A stretch of 33,698 bases of DNA, taken from positions 1 to 33,698 of the forward strand of contig JAEESJ010000018.1 in NCBI GenBank assembly GCA_016286235.1, given 5' to 3'. Positions within the stretch are counted from its first letter, which is position 1; each line of letters starts with the position of its first letter. Shown one piece after another: positions 1 to 10,545 of this stretch. The translations under genes were made by a program, and so were the position numbers. This DNA comes from Opitutales bacterium. Its GTDB lineage: Bacteria > Verrucomicrobiota > Verrucomicrobiia > Opitutales > UBA9783. The notes beneath the pieces are model-generated. The model saw only the letters and a program-made list of their open reading frames with translations, searched no databases and was not told the origin of the DNA.

Positions 1-1
1 C

Positions 2-547
2 AACAGCGGCGGCAATGCCGTGACGCGCCTGGCGGAGACGTTCGGTGTGCAGACGGAGCTGTTGGTTGCGCAGATCATCAATTTTTGCCTGGTGACGTAC
101 CTGCTGTATCGTTTTGCCGTCAAACCGACGCTGAAAACGATCGAAGCACGTCAAAAGAAAATCGAGGAAGGTCTGCGTTTCGCCGAAGAAATGAAAGCCA
201 AGCAGGCTTCGGCGGAACGGGAGCGTCTGGAAGTTCTCAAGAAGGCACAGGCGGATACCAAAGCGTTGCTGGCAAACACAAAAGCGGAAGGCGAGCGTTA
301 TTTGGCGGAACAAAAGAAGGCGGCGGAAGAGAAGGTTTCGCAACTGACGGAGCAGGCGCGTCACGCAATGGAGGGCGAGCGTTCGGCGATGTTAAAGGAA
401 GCCAAAGGTGAAATCGTGACGCTGACGGTTGAAACGACGGAACGTCTTTTAAGCGGCATTCTGACGGATGAGATGCGCGCCAAACTCAACGAACAGGCGG
501 CGGCATTATTGGCTCAACCAAAGGACAAAGATGGAACGCAAGCATAA
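2..547 (+). CDS. atpF: ATP synthase Fo subunit b, 5'-partial
   Basis: Subunit b is the peripheral stalk of F1Fo ATP synthase. It is anchored in the membrane by one N-terminal helix and reaches F1 through a long coiled coil. The protein shows a hydrophobic segment (VAQIINFCLVTYLLYRF), then the family pattern KPTLKTIEARQKKIEEGL, then a long Ala/Glu/Lys-rich helix to the end. The frame is open to the window edge. A GTG at 20 is the first possible start inside the window, but the true start probably lies upstream. Its 3' end overlaps atpH by 17 bases, as in translationally coupled atp operons. The upstream genes atpB and atpE would be expected just outside the window. Confidence 0.93.
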   Translation, partial: NSGGNAVTRLAETFGVQTELLVAQIINFCLVTYLLYRFAVKPTLKTIEARQKKIEEGLRFAEEMKAKQASAERERLEVLKKAQADTKALLANTKAEGERYLAEQKKAAEEKVSQLTEQARHAMEGERSAMLKEAKGEIVTLTVETTERLLSGILTDEMRAKLNEQAAALLAQPKDKDGTQA

Positions 548-917
548 GGTTTTACTGAAGTATCTGGCGCGGTTGACGTTCGAAGGCACCGAGGAGGATT
601 TAAAGGAACGCATTCGTGCGATTGCGACGTTTTTGGTACAACGGTATCCGCGCGATGCAAAAGCGTTTCTGACGCAATATGAACGCTCCCTGAAGGAAGT
701 TTTTTCCGAACGTTATGCGACCGTGATGTATGCGGGCATCTTTCGGGAACAATGGTTGCGGGATTTTTCGGAAGCCGAGCATCTTACGGAACGCCGCTTG
801 GAGGAAAAGGAATGTCCAGAGTTGCTGGGAGGGTTTAAAATTCGCGTCGGTGATACCGTCTGGGATTGTTCGCTGAAAGGGCAACTGAACGCGCTTAAAG
901 AAACATTCACGCCATGA
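531..917 (+). CDS. atpH: ATP synthase F1 subunit delta, short form
   Basis: Delta links the top of F1 to the b-subunit stalk. The ATG at 531 is preferred because it sits 6 bases after an AAAGG at 520-524 and overlaps the end of atpF. An upstream in-frame ATG at 468 would lie entirely within atpF. The product is 128 residues, whereas delta/OSCP proteins usually have about 175-185. The C-terminal signature is clear: [20 protein letters not shown] matches the family pattern of GG-x-x-x-x-x-G-D followed by a Ser-Leu and a helix. The N-terminal helical domain that normally binds the alpha subunits is shortened. It overlaps atpA by 4 bases (ATGA). Position in the operon makes the identity secure even though the N-terminus is weakly recognisable. 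Confidence 0.85.
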   Translation: MERKHKVLLKYLARLTFEGTEEDLKERIRAIATFLVQRYPRDAKAFLTQYERSLKEVFSERYATVMYAGIFREQWLRDFSEAEHLTERRLEEKECPELLGGFKIRVGDTVWDCSLKGQLNALKETFTP

Positions 918-2458
918 GTACCGTTTTATCGGATATTAAAGATGTCATTCGTACGTTCGAGAAAAAACCTTTAACGGCGAACGTCGGGAAGATTATTTCG
1001 CTCGCCGATTCCGTTGCAAAGGTCGAAGGGCTTTCGGACGTCATGTATAACGAAACCGTCTCCTTCCCGCACAGGGTTTTCGGAATTGCGCTCAACCTGG
1101 AAGAGGACGAAGTCGGCGTCGTGCTGTTGGGTGACACGTCGCAACTGAAAGTCGGCGACGAGTGTAAAACGACCGGGAAGTTGCTTTCGGTTCCCGTCGG
1201 GAAAGGCTTATTGGGGCGCGTGGTCGATGCGCTCGGGCAACCGATCGACGGCAAAGGTGCCATTGTTGCGAACGACCGTTATCCGGTGGAGAAGATTGCT
1301 CCCGGCATTATTACCCGCCAATCGGTCGATCAGCCGCTTCAAACGGGCATTTTGTCGGTGGACGCCATGTTCCCGATCGGACGCGGTCAGCGCGAATTGA
1401 TCATCGGCGACCGTTCCACGGGCAAAACGACTCTCGCGCTGGATGCGATTTTACACCAGGCCGAGCTCAATCGCCGGGGATTGGCGGAAAACGATCCGAA
1501 CTTCCGACCCGTTTATTCGATTTACGTCTGCATCGGGCAAAAAAATGCCACCCTCGCGCGCACCTTGAAAGTTCTTGAAGATCACGGTGCGTTGGAATAC
1601 ACAATCGTCGTTTCGGCACCCGCTTCCGACAACGCCGCCAATCAGTACATTGCACCCTACGCCGGAACGGCGATGGGTGAGTACTTCATGCAAAACGGCA
1701 TGGATGCGCTCATCGTGTACGACGATCTTTCCAAGCATGCGGTGGCGTACCGGCAAATTTCGCTGGTGTTAAAGCGTCCTTCGGGGCGCGAAGCCTATCC
1801 CGGCGATGTGTTTTACCTTCATTCGCGTCTGTTGGAACGTTCCGCGCGCCTCAATAAAGATTACGGCGGCGGCTCGTTGACGGCACTGCCGATTATCGAA
1901 ACGCAAGCCGGTGATGTTTCGGCGTACATCCCGACAAACGTGATTTCCATCACCGACGGTCAGCTGTTCCTTGAAACCGATTTGTTCAATCAGGGACTGC
2001 GACCGGCGATTTCGGTCGGCATTTCCGTTTCGCGCGTCGGTTCGGCGGCACAGATGAAGGCTTTAAAGTCGGTTGCGGGGCAGCTGAAACTGGAAATGGC
2101 ACAGTATCAGGAACTGCAGGCGTTTATGCAGTTCGGTTCCGATTTGGATGCCAAAACCCGTCAACAGCTTGAGCGCGGACAACGTATCTTGGAACTTTTA
2201 AAGCAGGGCGTACATGTGTCGCGACCCGCTGAATTGCAAGTCGTTTTACTTTGGGGTATTCAGCAAGGGCGTTTTGATAAGGTTGCGCTTTCGGATATGC
2301 CCGCGACGCTTCAACGGTTATCGGAACATTTCTTAACTTTAAAGAAAGATCTGCTTGCGCGCCTGCGAAAAGAAAAGGTTCTTTCGGAAGCGATTGTTGG
2401 CGAATTAAAAGAGGCTTTTGACACGTGGGAGAAAGCGAACTTTCCTCAAAGCGCATGA
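914..2458 (+). CDS. atpA: ATP synthase F1 subunit alpha
   Basis: Alpha is the non-catalytic nucleotide-binding subunit of the F1 hexamer. Its 514 residues match the usual family length. The P-loop GDRSTGKT lies at about residues 165-172; most bacterial alpha subunits have Gln where this has Ser. Other family blocks are the beta-barrel start ([17 protein letters not shown]), [42 protein letters not shown] and the visit motif [16 protein letters not shown]. The start overlaps the atpH stop as ATGA. A 74-base gap with a hairpin separates it from atpG. Confidence 0.98.
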   Translation: MSTVLSDIKDVIRTFEKKPLTANVGKIISLADSVAKVEGLSDVMYNETVSFPHRVFGIALNLEEDEVGVVLLGDTSQLKVGDECKTTGKLLSVPVGKGLLGRVVDALGQPIDGKGAIVANDRYPVEKIAPGIITRQSVDQPLQTGILSVDAMFPIGRGQRELIIGDRSTGKTTLALDAILHQAELNRRGLAENDPNFRPVYSIYVCIGQKNATLARTLKVLEDHGALEYTIVVSAPASDNAANQYIAPYAGTAMGEYFMQNGMDALIVYDDLSKHAVAYRQISLVLKRPSGREAYPGDVFYLHSRLLERSARLNKDYGGGSLTALPIIETQAGDVSAYIPTNVISITDGQLFLETDLFNQGLRPAISVGISVSRVGSAAQMKALKSVAGQLKLEMAQYQELQAFMQFGSDLDAKTRQQLERGQRILELLKQGVHVSRPAELQVVLLWGIQQGRFDKVALSDMPATLQRLSEHFLTLKKDLLARLRKEKVLSEAIVGELKEAFDTWEKANFPQSA

Positions 2459-2492
2459 AGGGAAGACAATCGGAGGTTTCTGTAAGCTTTTT

Positions 2493-2511
2493 CGCCTTTA
2501 CGCAAAAGGCG
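2493..2511 (+). other. Intercistronic hairpin between atpA and atpG
   Basis: CGCCTTT at 2493-2499 pairs perfectly with AAAGGCG at 2505-2511 around a 5-base loop. No T-run follows it, so it is not a classic terminator. Its place between two genes of different copy number in the enzyme (alpha 3, gamma 1) would suit an mRNA processing or stability role, which is inference. A GGAGG at 2472-2476 lies just upstream without an obvious start codon. Confidence 0.5.
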
Positions 2512-2532
2512 ACGGCAATACGAGAGTAACGT

Positions 2533-4844
<2,312 letters not shown>

Positions 4845-4964
4845 AGGGAAAATGGGATTGAAAGGATAAAACGGAAAATTCCGATGCGCTTGGGAAAAAA
4901 CAGGAAAGGCGACATCGGTGCGAGCAACATTGTTCCCCGGTGCAATCGGTAACCGTTCGATGTT

Positions 4965-5384
4965 ATGGCGTTTCAACTGAAAATCATTATTCCCGAGCGC
5001 GTGGTGTACGAAGGCTCGGTCACGTCGGTTATATTGCCGACGGCGGCGGGCGAAATCGAAATTTTGGATCATCACCTGCCGATTATCGGTATTCTGAAAG
5101 CGGGAACGGTTTTTTACACCGAAAACGGCAATATCGTCCCCATCGCCGTCGATACGGGTTTTTTCAAACTTGCCGACAACACATTGCTCCTTTTAACCGA
5201 AGCGGCGATCGATGTTCAAAGCGTGGATGAGGCGTCCATCGATGCGGCGGTGCAACGCGCGCAAGAGGCGTTGGAAAAGGCAAAACACGAGAAGCAGGTC
5301 GACGAGGAAGAGTTGGAGCGCCTGGATAAGATGTTGCGTTTCAGCATTGCCCAAAAGCTTACCAAGCAGGCGAAGCGTTCATGA
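4965..5384 (+). CDS. atpC: ATP synthase F1 subunit epsilon
   Basis: Epsilon joins gamma to the c-ring and can inhibit ATP hydrolysis. The product has 139 residues. It has the N-terminal beta-sandwich typical of the family (LKIIIPERVVYEG, then LPTAAGEIEILDHHLPIIGILKAG) and a C-terminal helical hairpin rich in Ala, Glu and Lys. It is separated from atpD by 120 bases, a longer gap than others in this operon, in which I see no convincing gene. The last four bases overlap the start of the thioesterase gene (ATGA). Confidence 0.94.
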   Translation: MAFQLKIIIPERVVYEGSVTSVILPTAAGEIEILDHHLPIIGILKAGTVFYTENGNIVPIAVDTGFFKLADNTLLLLTEAAIDVQSVDEASIDAAVQRAQEALEKAKHEKQVDEEELERLDKMLRFSIAQKLTKQAKRS

Positions 5385-5776
5385 CGCCGTTCGAAACAAC
5401 CGTCCGCGTGCGTTACGCCGAAACCGACGCCATGGGCGTGGTGCATCATGCTTCCTACTTCGTCTGGCTGGAATACGCACGCGTCGAATGGCTGAAAACC
5501 TGCGGCTTGAATTATAAAAAACTGGAGCAAAGCGGCTTCTTTTTACCCGTCGTCGAAGTCTCTTTAACGTATCGAGCGCCAACCTTTTTTGACGATGAAG
5601 TGCGCATCAAACTTACGCCGCCGCAGGACATTCAGCGCGTCCGCTTTGCGCTGACCTACGAACTGTTTCGCGACACAACGCGCATCGCCGACGGTAAAAC
5701 GATGCACGTTTTTCTGAACAAAGAACGCAAATTGATCAAACCGCCGTTGTTTTTTATCGAAGCGTTGCGGAAATAG
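5381..5776 (+). CDS. ybgC: Acyl-CoA thioesterase of the YbgC/FadM hotdog family
   Basis: This 131-residue protein is a single hotdog domain of the 4-hydroxybenzoyl-CoA thioesterase/YbgC type. Such enzymes hydrolyse short-chain or hydroxylated acyl-CoA or acyl-ACP in the cytoplasm. The signature near the N-terminus is VRYAETDAMGVVHHASYFVW with LEYAR next; the Asp of ETDAMG is the usual catalytic residue. The rest fits the fold (PVVEVSLTYRAPTFFDDEV). It overlaps atpC by ATGA and so probably rides the atp operon. The substrate cannot be told from sequence. In many bacteria ybgC sits with tol-pal, which is not the case here. Confidence 0.85.
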   Translation: MTPFETTVRVRYAETDAMGVVHHASYFVWLEYARVEWLKTCGLNYKKLEQSGFFLPVVEVSLTYRAPTFFDDEVRIKLTPPQDIQRVRFALTYELFRDTTRIADGKTMHVFLNKERKLIKPPLFFIEALRK

Positions 5777-5839
5777 TTGAACGCAACACCATTTCCCGCG
5801 TCTGTGTACCGTTGATTATCGCTCTTTTATTTTCCTGTC

Positions 5840-5868
5840 TTGTCTCTTGCAGGCATTTTTGCTAAAAT
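5840..5868 (+). promoter_or_regulatory. Candidate sigma-70 promoter of the ATP/ADP translocase gene
   Basis: TTGTCT at 5840-5845 and TAAAAT at 5863-5868 are separated by 17 bases. They lie in the 206-base gap between the thioesterase and the translocase and would give a leader of about 110 bases. This is a pattern match only. Confidence 0.45.
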
Positions 5869-5982
5869 GGGGATGTTTTTATTTCTTACAGACGAAGCCG
5901 GCGGCGAAAAATGTTAAAAATTTCGCTTGCCATTTCGAATGACTGGAGCCAGGCTGAAACTGTTTTTTGTTAAAGTAATCCC

Positions 5983-7509
5983 ATGAGCAGTACGACAAAT
6001 GCAAATGAACCGCAATTCTCAAAATTGAGGCGGATGTTATTCCCCATTCAGGGGTATGAAATGAAGAAAGCGATCCCGATGGGATTTATCTTTTTCTTCA
6101 TTCTCTTCAACTATACCTGCCTGCGTAATTTGAAGGATGCGCTCGTGGTAACTAACAGCGGCGCCGAAGCACTTTCGTACCTGAAGCTGTTCTGCGTGAC
6201 CCCTTCGGCGATTTTGTTTATGTTGGTGTACACCAAAGCCAGCGATCTTTTAAAGAACGAGCATTTGTTTTACGCAACCTTATCGCCGTTTCTGATCTTT
6301 TTCGGACTGTTTGCGTTCGTGATTTACCCGAATCGCACCTTTTTCCATCCGTCTCCCGAAACGATTGCGGCATGGCAGACGGCATGCCCAAAATTCCTTT
6401 ATTGGCCGCTAGCACTTGTTGGGATTTGGTCTTACGGCGTGTTTTATGTACTTGCGGAATTGTGGGGCAGTACGCTGATTGCGCTCTCGTTCTGGCAGTT
6501 CGCCAATCAGGTGTGCAAAATGTCGGAAGCGAAGCGCATGTATGCCTTTTTCGGTCTGATGGCGCAGTTTTCGTTGTTATTCGTCGGCGTCATCGGCAAA
6601 TGGGCATCGGATATTCGCGATAGTGTTGCGCCGGGTGAGGATCCGTGGCAGAAAACCCTTAATTATCTTTTAAGTACGGTGGTAATTTTCGGCGTCGTTA
6701 CGATGTTGATTTACCGTTGGATTTACACGCACGTTCTCACCGACAAGCGTCTCTATGACAAACCCGAGTTGCCGGGCGTGAAAAAGAAAAAGAAAAAAGC
6801 GGGACTTATGGAGAGTTTAAAAACGATTTTCACTTCGCCCTACCTCGGCTTGATCGCAATGTTGGTAATCTGCTACGGTATCAGCGTCAATTTGATTGAG
6901 GGGCTTTGGAAAAGTCAGTTGAAGGTTCAGTACCCGAATGAAAACGACTACAATACCTTCATGAGCATGAACACCATCTATACGGGTATCGCTTCCATGG
7001 TCATGCTGATCGTCGGCAGTAACGTCCTGCGAGTGTTCCGTTGGGTCTCGGCGGCATTGATCACACCGCTGGTATTCACAATTGGCGGCATCCTGTTCTT
7101 CACTTTCATCGTTTTCAAAGACAACCTGACGGAAGCGTTGGCGAATCTCGGAACCAACCCGACTTTCATGGCGGTCATGTTCGGAGCAGTTATCGTGGTT
7201 ATTGCAAAATCCACTAAATACGCGCTCTTCGACCTGACCAAAGAAATGGCGTATATTCCATTGGACGAAGACATGAAAGTGAAAGGCAAGGCAGTTGTGG
7301 ATGTTGTCGGCGGACGTCTCGGAAAATCCGGCGGTGCTTTTATCCAGGTGAGCTGTTTCTCCATTGGTACCTTAATTACGGGTGTCAAACCGACGTATTT
7401 CGAAATCGTTCCGTACCTGTTCGGAATGTTTGTCGTCATCTGCGTTTTGTGGATTTTATCGGTTAAGTCGCTCGGGAAGAAGGTGGAAGCGACGCAAGGG
7501 AAACAATAA
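5983..7509 (+). CDS. tlc: ATP/ADP translocase (Tlc/Npt nucleotide transporter family)
   Basis: This is a polytopic inner-membrane protein of 508 residues, the normal length for the bacterial/plastid nucleotide transporter family that exchanges host ATP for bacterial ADP or imports other NTPs. Family blocks are clear: NYTCLRNLKDALVVTNSGAE near residue 45, VLAELWGSTLIALSFWQFAN near 155, NLIEGLWKSQLKVQYPNEND from residue 303, and KYALFDLTKEMAYIPLDED, then KVKGKAVVDVVGGRLGKSGG, in the last third. About twelve hydrophobic segments can be traced. The family is found mainly in Chlamydiae, Rickettsiales and other intracellular bacteria. Whether this copy is an ATP/ADP exchanger or an NTP/proton symporter cannot be decided from sequence alone. 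It stands alone with its own promoter. Confidence 0.95.
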   Translation: MSSTTNANEPQFSKLRRMLFPIQGYEMKKAIPMGFIFFFILFNYTCLRNLKDALVVTNSGAEALSYLKLFCVTPSAILFMLVYTKASDLLKNEHLFYATLSPFLIFFGLFAFVIYPNRTFFHPSPETIAAWQTACPKFLYWPLALVGIWSYGVFYVLAELWGSTLIALSFWQFANQVCKMSEAKRMYAFFGLMAQFSLLFVGVIGKWASDIRDSVAPGEDPWQKTLNYLLSTVVIFGVVTMLIYRWIYTHVLTDKRLYDKPELPGVKKKKKKAGLMESLKTIFTSPYLGLIAMLVICYGISVNLIEGLWKSQLKVQYPNENDYNTFMSMNTIYTGIASMVMLIVGSNVLRVFRWVSAALITPLVFTIGGILFFTFIVFKDNLTEALANLGTNPTFMAVMFGAVIVVIAKSTKYALFDLTKEMAYIPLDEDMKVKGKAVVDVVGGRLGKSGGAFIQVSCFSIGTLITGVKPTYFEIVPYLFGMFVVICVLWILSVKSLGKKVEATQGKQ

Positions 7510-7988
7510 GGTACGAAAACACAACGAAATTTCAATGGTCGTTTCAAGCACATCGTTAGGTTCTTCGGGATGAGACGAATTGATCGTTTTTATCCTCTGT
7601 CAATGAAGGTTGCGTTCTAGCTACTATACAGCGTTGATTTGGCGTGGCGTGTTGAAAAGAGTTGTTCTGTTGTGTTTTTTTTCGATGGCAAATTTTGCTG
7701 TAAATGTTTTCGATTCTTTTGCATAGTTGCCAGCATGCCGCTAAAACAGAGTCGATTTCTGTGTACACGGCAGCGCGGTTGACTGTGGTTTTTAGATTAT
7801 TCCTTCTTGAGTTGTTTAACAAAAACATCCTTGTAATATAATTGATCTGTATCAGGTAAAAGTACAGCTACCCATCGACAGTGTTCGGGAAAGAGTCAAA
7901 GAAAAAACTCGCGAAGATTTAAAAGCCACGCTAAGAATTAGCGAAGAAAGACAGTAATTTATCCTGCCGTCTATCACGTTTTCGCCGT
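7510..7988. other. Intergenic region without a supported gene
   Basis: These 479 bases are AT-richer than the flanks. They hold a promoter-like pair for the histidine kinase at 7815-7842 and a short charged open frame (about 7841-7957, stop TAA at 7955-7957) that has no ATG, GTG or TTG start. No clear terminator for the translocase gene is visible. Confidence 0.6.
7815..7842 (+). promoter_or_regulatory. Candidate promoter of the histidine kinase gene
   Basis: TTTAAC at 7815-7820 and a perfect TATAAT at 7837-7842 are spaced by 16 bases. The predicted leader is about 140 bases. Confidence 0.5.
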
Positions 7989-9494
7989 ATGACGAAATCC
8001 AACTTTCACAAACACCCCCACCATCAGCTTCCGTTGCCAGACGAAAACGATCAACAACAAGCTTTATCATCCTTAAATCGTGAACGAAAACGCCTGCGCG
8101 CCATTTTCCAGATACTGCATGAAGCCGTTCTGTTGGTTGATGCGAAGGGAAAAATCTCGTTTTACAACCGCACTGCCCAACAACTACTGGCGTTACCGGG
8201 AAAAGCCAAACGCATGCCGTACCTGTGGCACTGGATACCGACGCTGAAAAGTTTTTTTACGCAATCCGATCCAAATGCACGCCCGGATATACTGACAACG
8301 GAAACCGAATTGACCTATCCGGAAAAACGCTTTGTTCAATTGCGCCTGCAACCGTTTTCGGAAGCCGGCAATAAGCCACTGTTTGTCGTCTTGCTTCAGG
8401 ATGTTACGCAGGAACGAACGCAATCCGAAGAGCAACTTTTTCAGGGCTGCCTTGATTCCGTTACGCAACTTGCCTCCGAACTCGCTCACGAACTCGGGAA
8501 CCCGCTCAATGCCATCGGTATTCATCTGCAGCTGGTTCAACGCGCGCTGAAAAGTCTTTTTTCGACAGCCGATGTCACTACACATGCCGAAAAACAAACA
8601 CACGGAACGGCGGGAACAACCACAATACCGCCGATAACGACGCTCTCTGGTTTGAAAAATACCGCAAAGACTGTGCCCTCGAATTATCCTGTTTTGCCTG
8701 TTTATCCCGCACAAACCGCCGAAACAAACACTATTTCAACAACAAAACAACTTACGACAACATCGGAAATTTTCGGCACCGCTATCGTTCCAATCACAAC
8801 GACAGCTATTGTTCCGACACCTGAAAAACAGCCGCTTTTGCAACATTTTGCATCCTCTCAAACAGCTGAACCGTTACAAACGCTTTTGCAATCGCTGTCC
8901 GTTTGTCAGTCGGAAGTTCAGCGCCTGGATGCACTGGTACAACAGTTTTTAAAGTCCGTTCGTCCGCAATCGTTGGCATTGAAACGCGGCAGTGTTCTTC
9001 AGCCGTTGAAGAAAGTTCTGGCAGTATTAAAACCGCAACTGGACAATGCACATATTACGGTCGAACTCCGTATCTCCAATCCTCTTCCTCTCATCTTCAT
9101 GGATGCCGACCGTCTGCATCAGGCATTCTTCAATGTACTGAAAAATGCACGCGAAGCCATCGGAACCAACGGGAGAATCGCTATTTCCTGCGAACAAGAC
9201 GAACGGTACCTGATATTTTTGTTTGCCGATTCGGGCGGCGGATTTCCGGAAACGCAGGCAATACAATTATTTTCACAGTCTCACACGACTACAAGACCGA
9301 ACGGTCACGGTATCGGCATGCTCATTGTGCAACGCATCATGCGCGAACACAACGGGTTCGTTGAAATCCAAACCAAAGCCTCAGTCGGCTCCGTTGTTTC
9401 CTTAAAATTCCCGCTCCCGGAACCGATGACGCAGAAGATTGAAACGGAACGGTCGGAAAGTTTAAAAGAGGGTAAAAAGAAGAAAAAATCGTAA
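7989..9494 (+). CDS. PAS-domain sensor histidine kinase (NtrB-like, orphan)
   Basis: The protein has 501 residues and no transmembrane segment, so it is a cytoplasmic sensor kinase. A PAS-like domain spans about 32-145. The phospho-acceptor helix contains ELAHELGNPLN with His167. The ATPase domain shows the N box (FFNVLKNAREAI, about 380-391), the G1 box (ADSGGG, about 412-417) and the G2 box (GHGIGM, about 439-444), all intact. Between the first dimerisation helix (to about 191) and the second (about 298-326) lies a Thr/Pro-rich, low-complexity stretch of about 105 residues, whereas the loop there is normally short. No response regulator gene adjoins it, so its partner is elsewhere. The C-terminus is Lys-rich. 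The architecture resembles NtrB and related soluble kinases; the signal is unknown. Confidence 0.9.
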   Translation: MTKSNFHKHPHHQLPLPDENDQQQALSSLNRERKRLRAIFQILHEAVLLVDAKGKISFYNRTAQQLLALPGKAKRMPYLWHWIPTLKSFFTQSDPNARPDILTTETELTYPEKRFVQLRLQPFSEAGNKPLFVVLLQDVTQERTQSEEQLFQGCLDSVTQLASELAHELGNPLNAIGIHLQLVQRALKSLFSTADVTTHAEKQTHGTAGTTTIPPITTLSGLKNTAKTVPSNYPVLPVYPAQTAETNTISTTKQLTTTSEIFGTAIVPITTTAIVPTPEKQPLLQHFASSQTAEPLQTLLQSLSVCQSEVQRLDALVQQFLKSVRPQSLALKRGSVLQPLKKVLAVLKPQLDNAHITVELRISNPLPLIFMDADRLHQAFFNVLKNAREAIGTNGRIAISCEQDERYLIFLFADSGGGFPETQAIQLFSQSHTTTRPNGHGIGMLIVQRIMREHNGFVEIQTKASVGSVVSLKFPLPEPMTQKIETERSESLKEGKKKKKS

Positions 9495-9569
9495 AAACAA
9501 CACATGCGAGACCACGCTTCTTATACGTCAAAACTACTTAAATCAAAGCGTAATTTTTAACGATAAGGA

Positions 9570-10427
9570 TTACACATCCTCGCACCATTCGGACTTTTCC
9601 CGTTTGGAATAACCCCATTGTGTTGTCTCTTTTTTCATCACCCAGGTACAATAGCGACAGGCAGGATCCGGACGTTTCATAAATTCCACCAGTTCTTTGC
9701 CGCTGTATTTGTAAATATCATACCCTTTAATCGTCGGATGGCTTTCGTTAAAGTAGCGGTTGTAGTGCTGGAAGAAGCACATTGGACAAAGGTAAAGTTT
9801 GGAATTCCAAAGTTTGTGACAACTTCTTTGCCCGCAAGATCTAAAAACAGCACTCACATTCCTTTCGCACCGCTCAAAACTGGATCTTATCTTCTTCCAC
9901 TGAGCAACGTTTTCTACCAATTGTACACGAACACCTTTACTTTCCGCCAACTCGAGATATTCCCCAAGATGTTTCCGAAAAGGCGGATACACCGACAAGG
10001 CTATGAAAACTCTGTTCTCTCTGCAAACTTCCCAAAAATCATCAGATATTTTCGGTAATAAAGAACCATTTGTTACAATAGTGATAATCTCTCGTGGATA
10101 TACCTCTCTAGCAATCTGTACAAGCCTTCCAATCTCTGGATGTAGCAACGGCTCGCCGCCAATCAGCTCAAATTGACAGAATTGTATTTTTTTTGATAAT
10201 TCCGACAAATCCTTTTCTATTTGCGCAACATCACAAAACCACTCTTTTGCCAACGGAGAAAGAACACTGCATCCCTTGCAATTCAGATTACAATGATCCG
10301 TGACATGAATATCCAAAATATCCAAACTTGGACGCCAAAAATTCACAATCGGAGAGAACTTCCTTCGCAACCCACTCCTGACGTACCAGAAATCGCCATG
10401 GTACAACCTGTTGAAAAAATACTTCAC
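9570..10427 (-). CDS. Radical SAM protein with C-terminal Cys cluster
   Basis: The product has 285 residues. The 4Fe-4S cluster motif CNLNCKGC is at residues 46-53 (C-x3-C-x2-C), followed by GGEP at about 90-93, the usual SAM-contacting element. Further cysteines occur in SCGQRSCHKLW, LCPMC and CRYCTW, arranged like an auxiliary-cluster (SPASM/twitch) region. The start is GTG at 10427, inside an inverted repeat (10424-10438). The gene is AT-richer than its neighbours and lies alone, convergent with the histidine kinase and divergent from moxR, which fits acquisition by transfer. Related proteins often sit in surface-polysaccharide or peptide-modification loci, but no substrate gene is adjacent, so the reaction is unknown. 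Confidence 0.85.
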   Translation of the reverse strand: MKYFFNRLYHGDFWYVRSGLRRKFSPIVNFWRPSLDILDIHVTDHCNLNCKGCSVLSPLAKEWFCDVAQIEKDLSELSKKIQFCQFELIGGEPLLHPEIGRLVQIAREVYPREIITIVTNGSLLPKISDDFWEVCRENRVFIALSVYPPFRKHLGEYLELAESKGVRVQLVENVAQWKKIRSSFERCERNVSAVFRSCGQRSCHKLWNSKLYLCPMCFFQHYNRYFNESHPTIKGYDIYKYSGKELVEFMKRPDPACRYCTWVMKKETTQWGYSKREKSEWCEDV

Positions 10428-10438
10428 TCTTTGAGTGA
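10424..10438. repeat. Inverted repeat over the radical SAM start codon
   Basis: TCACTC and GAGTGA flank a three-base loop and include the GTG start codon on the minus strand. It could fold in the mRNA or bind a regulator; nothing further supports either. Confidence 0.35.
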
Positions 10439-10494
10439 GAAAAAAATGTTATGAGATAGCAACCCTTGTTATCCACTCCACCCTCAAAATACCC

Positions 10495-10524
10495 TTGCCC
10501 TTTTACCTCAAAGTCCCCTAAAAT
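10495..10524 (+). promoter_or_regulatory. Candidate promoter of the moxR-bat operon
   Basis: TTGCCC at 10495-10500 and TAAAAT at 10519-10524 are spaced by 18 bases. The start point would fall about 14 bases before the moxR ATG, so the leader would be very short and lacks a clear Shine-Dalgarno site. Confidence 0.4.
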
Positions 10525-10545
10525 AACAGCGGGTACATTTTGTCT

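Noticed and set aside
4876..4952. 22-codon frame in the atpD-atpC gap
   Set aside because: Starts at an ATG without a ribosome site, is very short, and does not overlap its neighbours.
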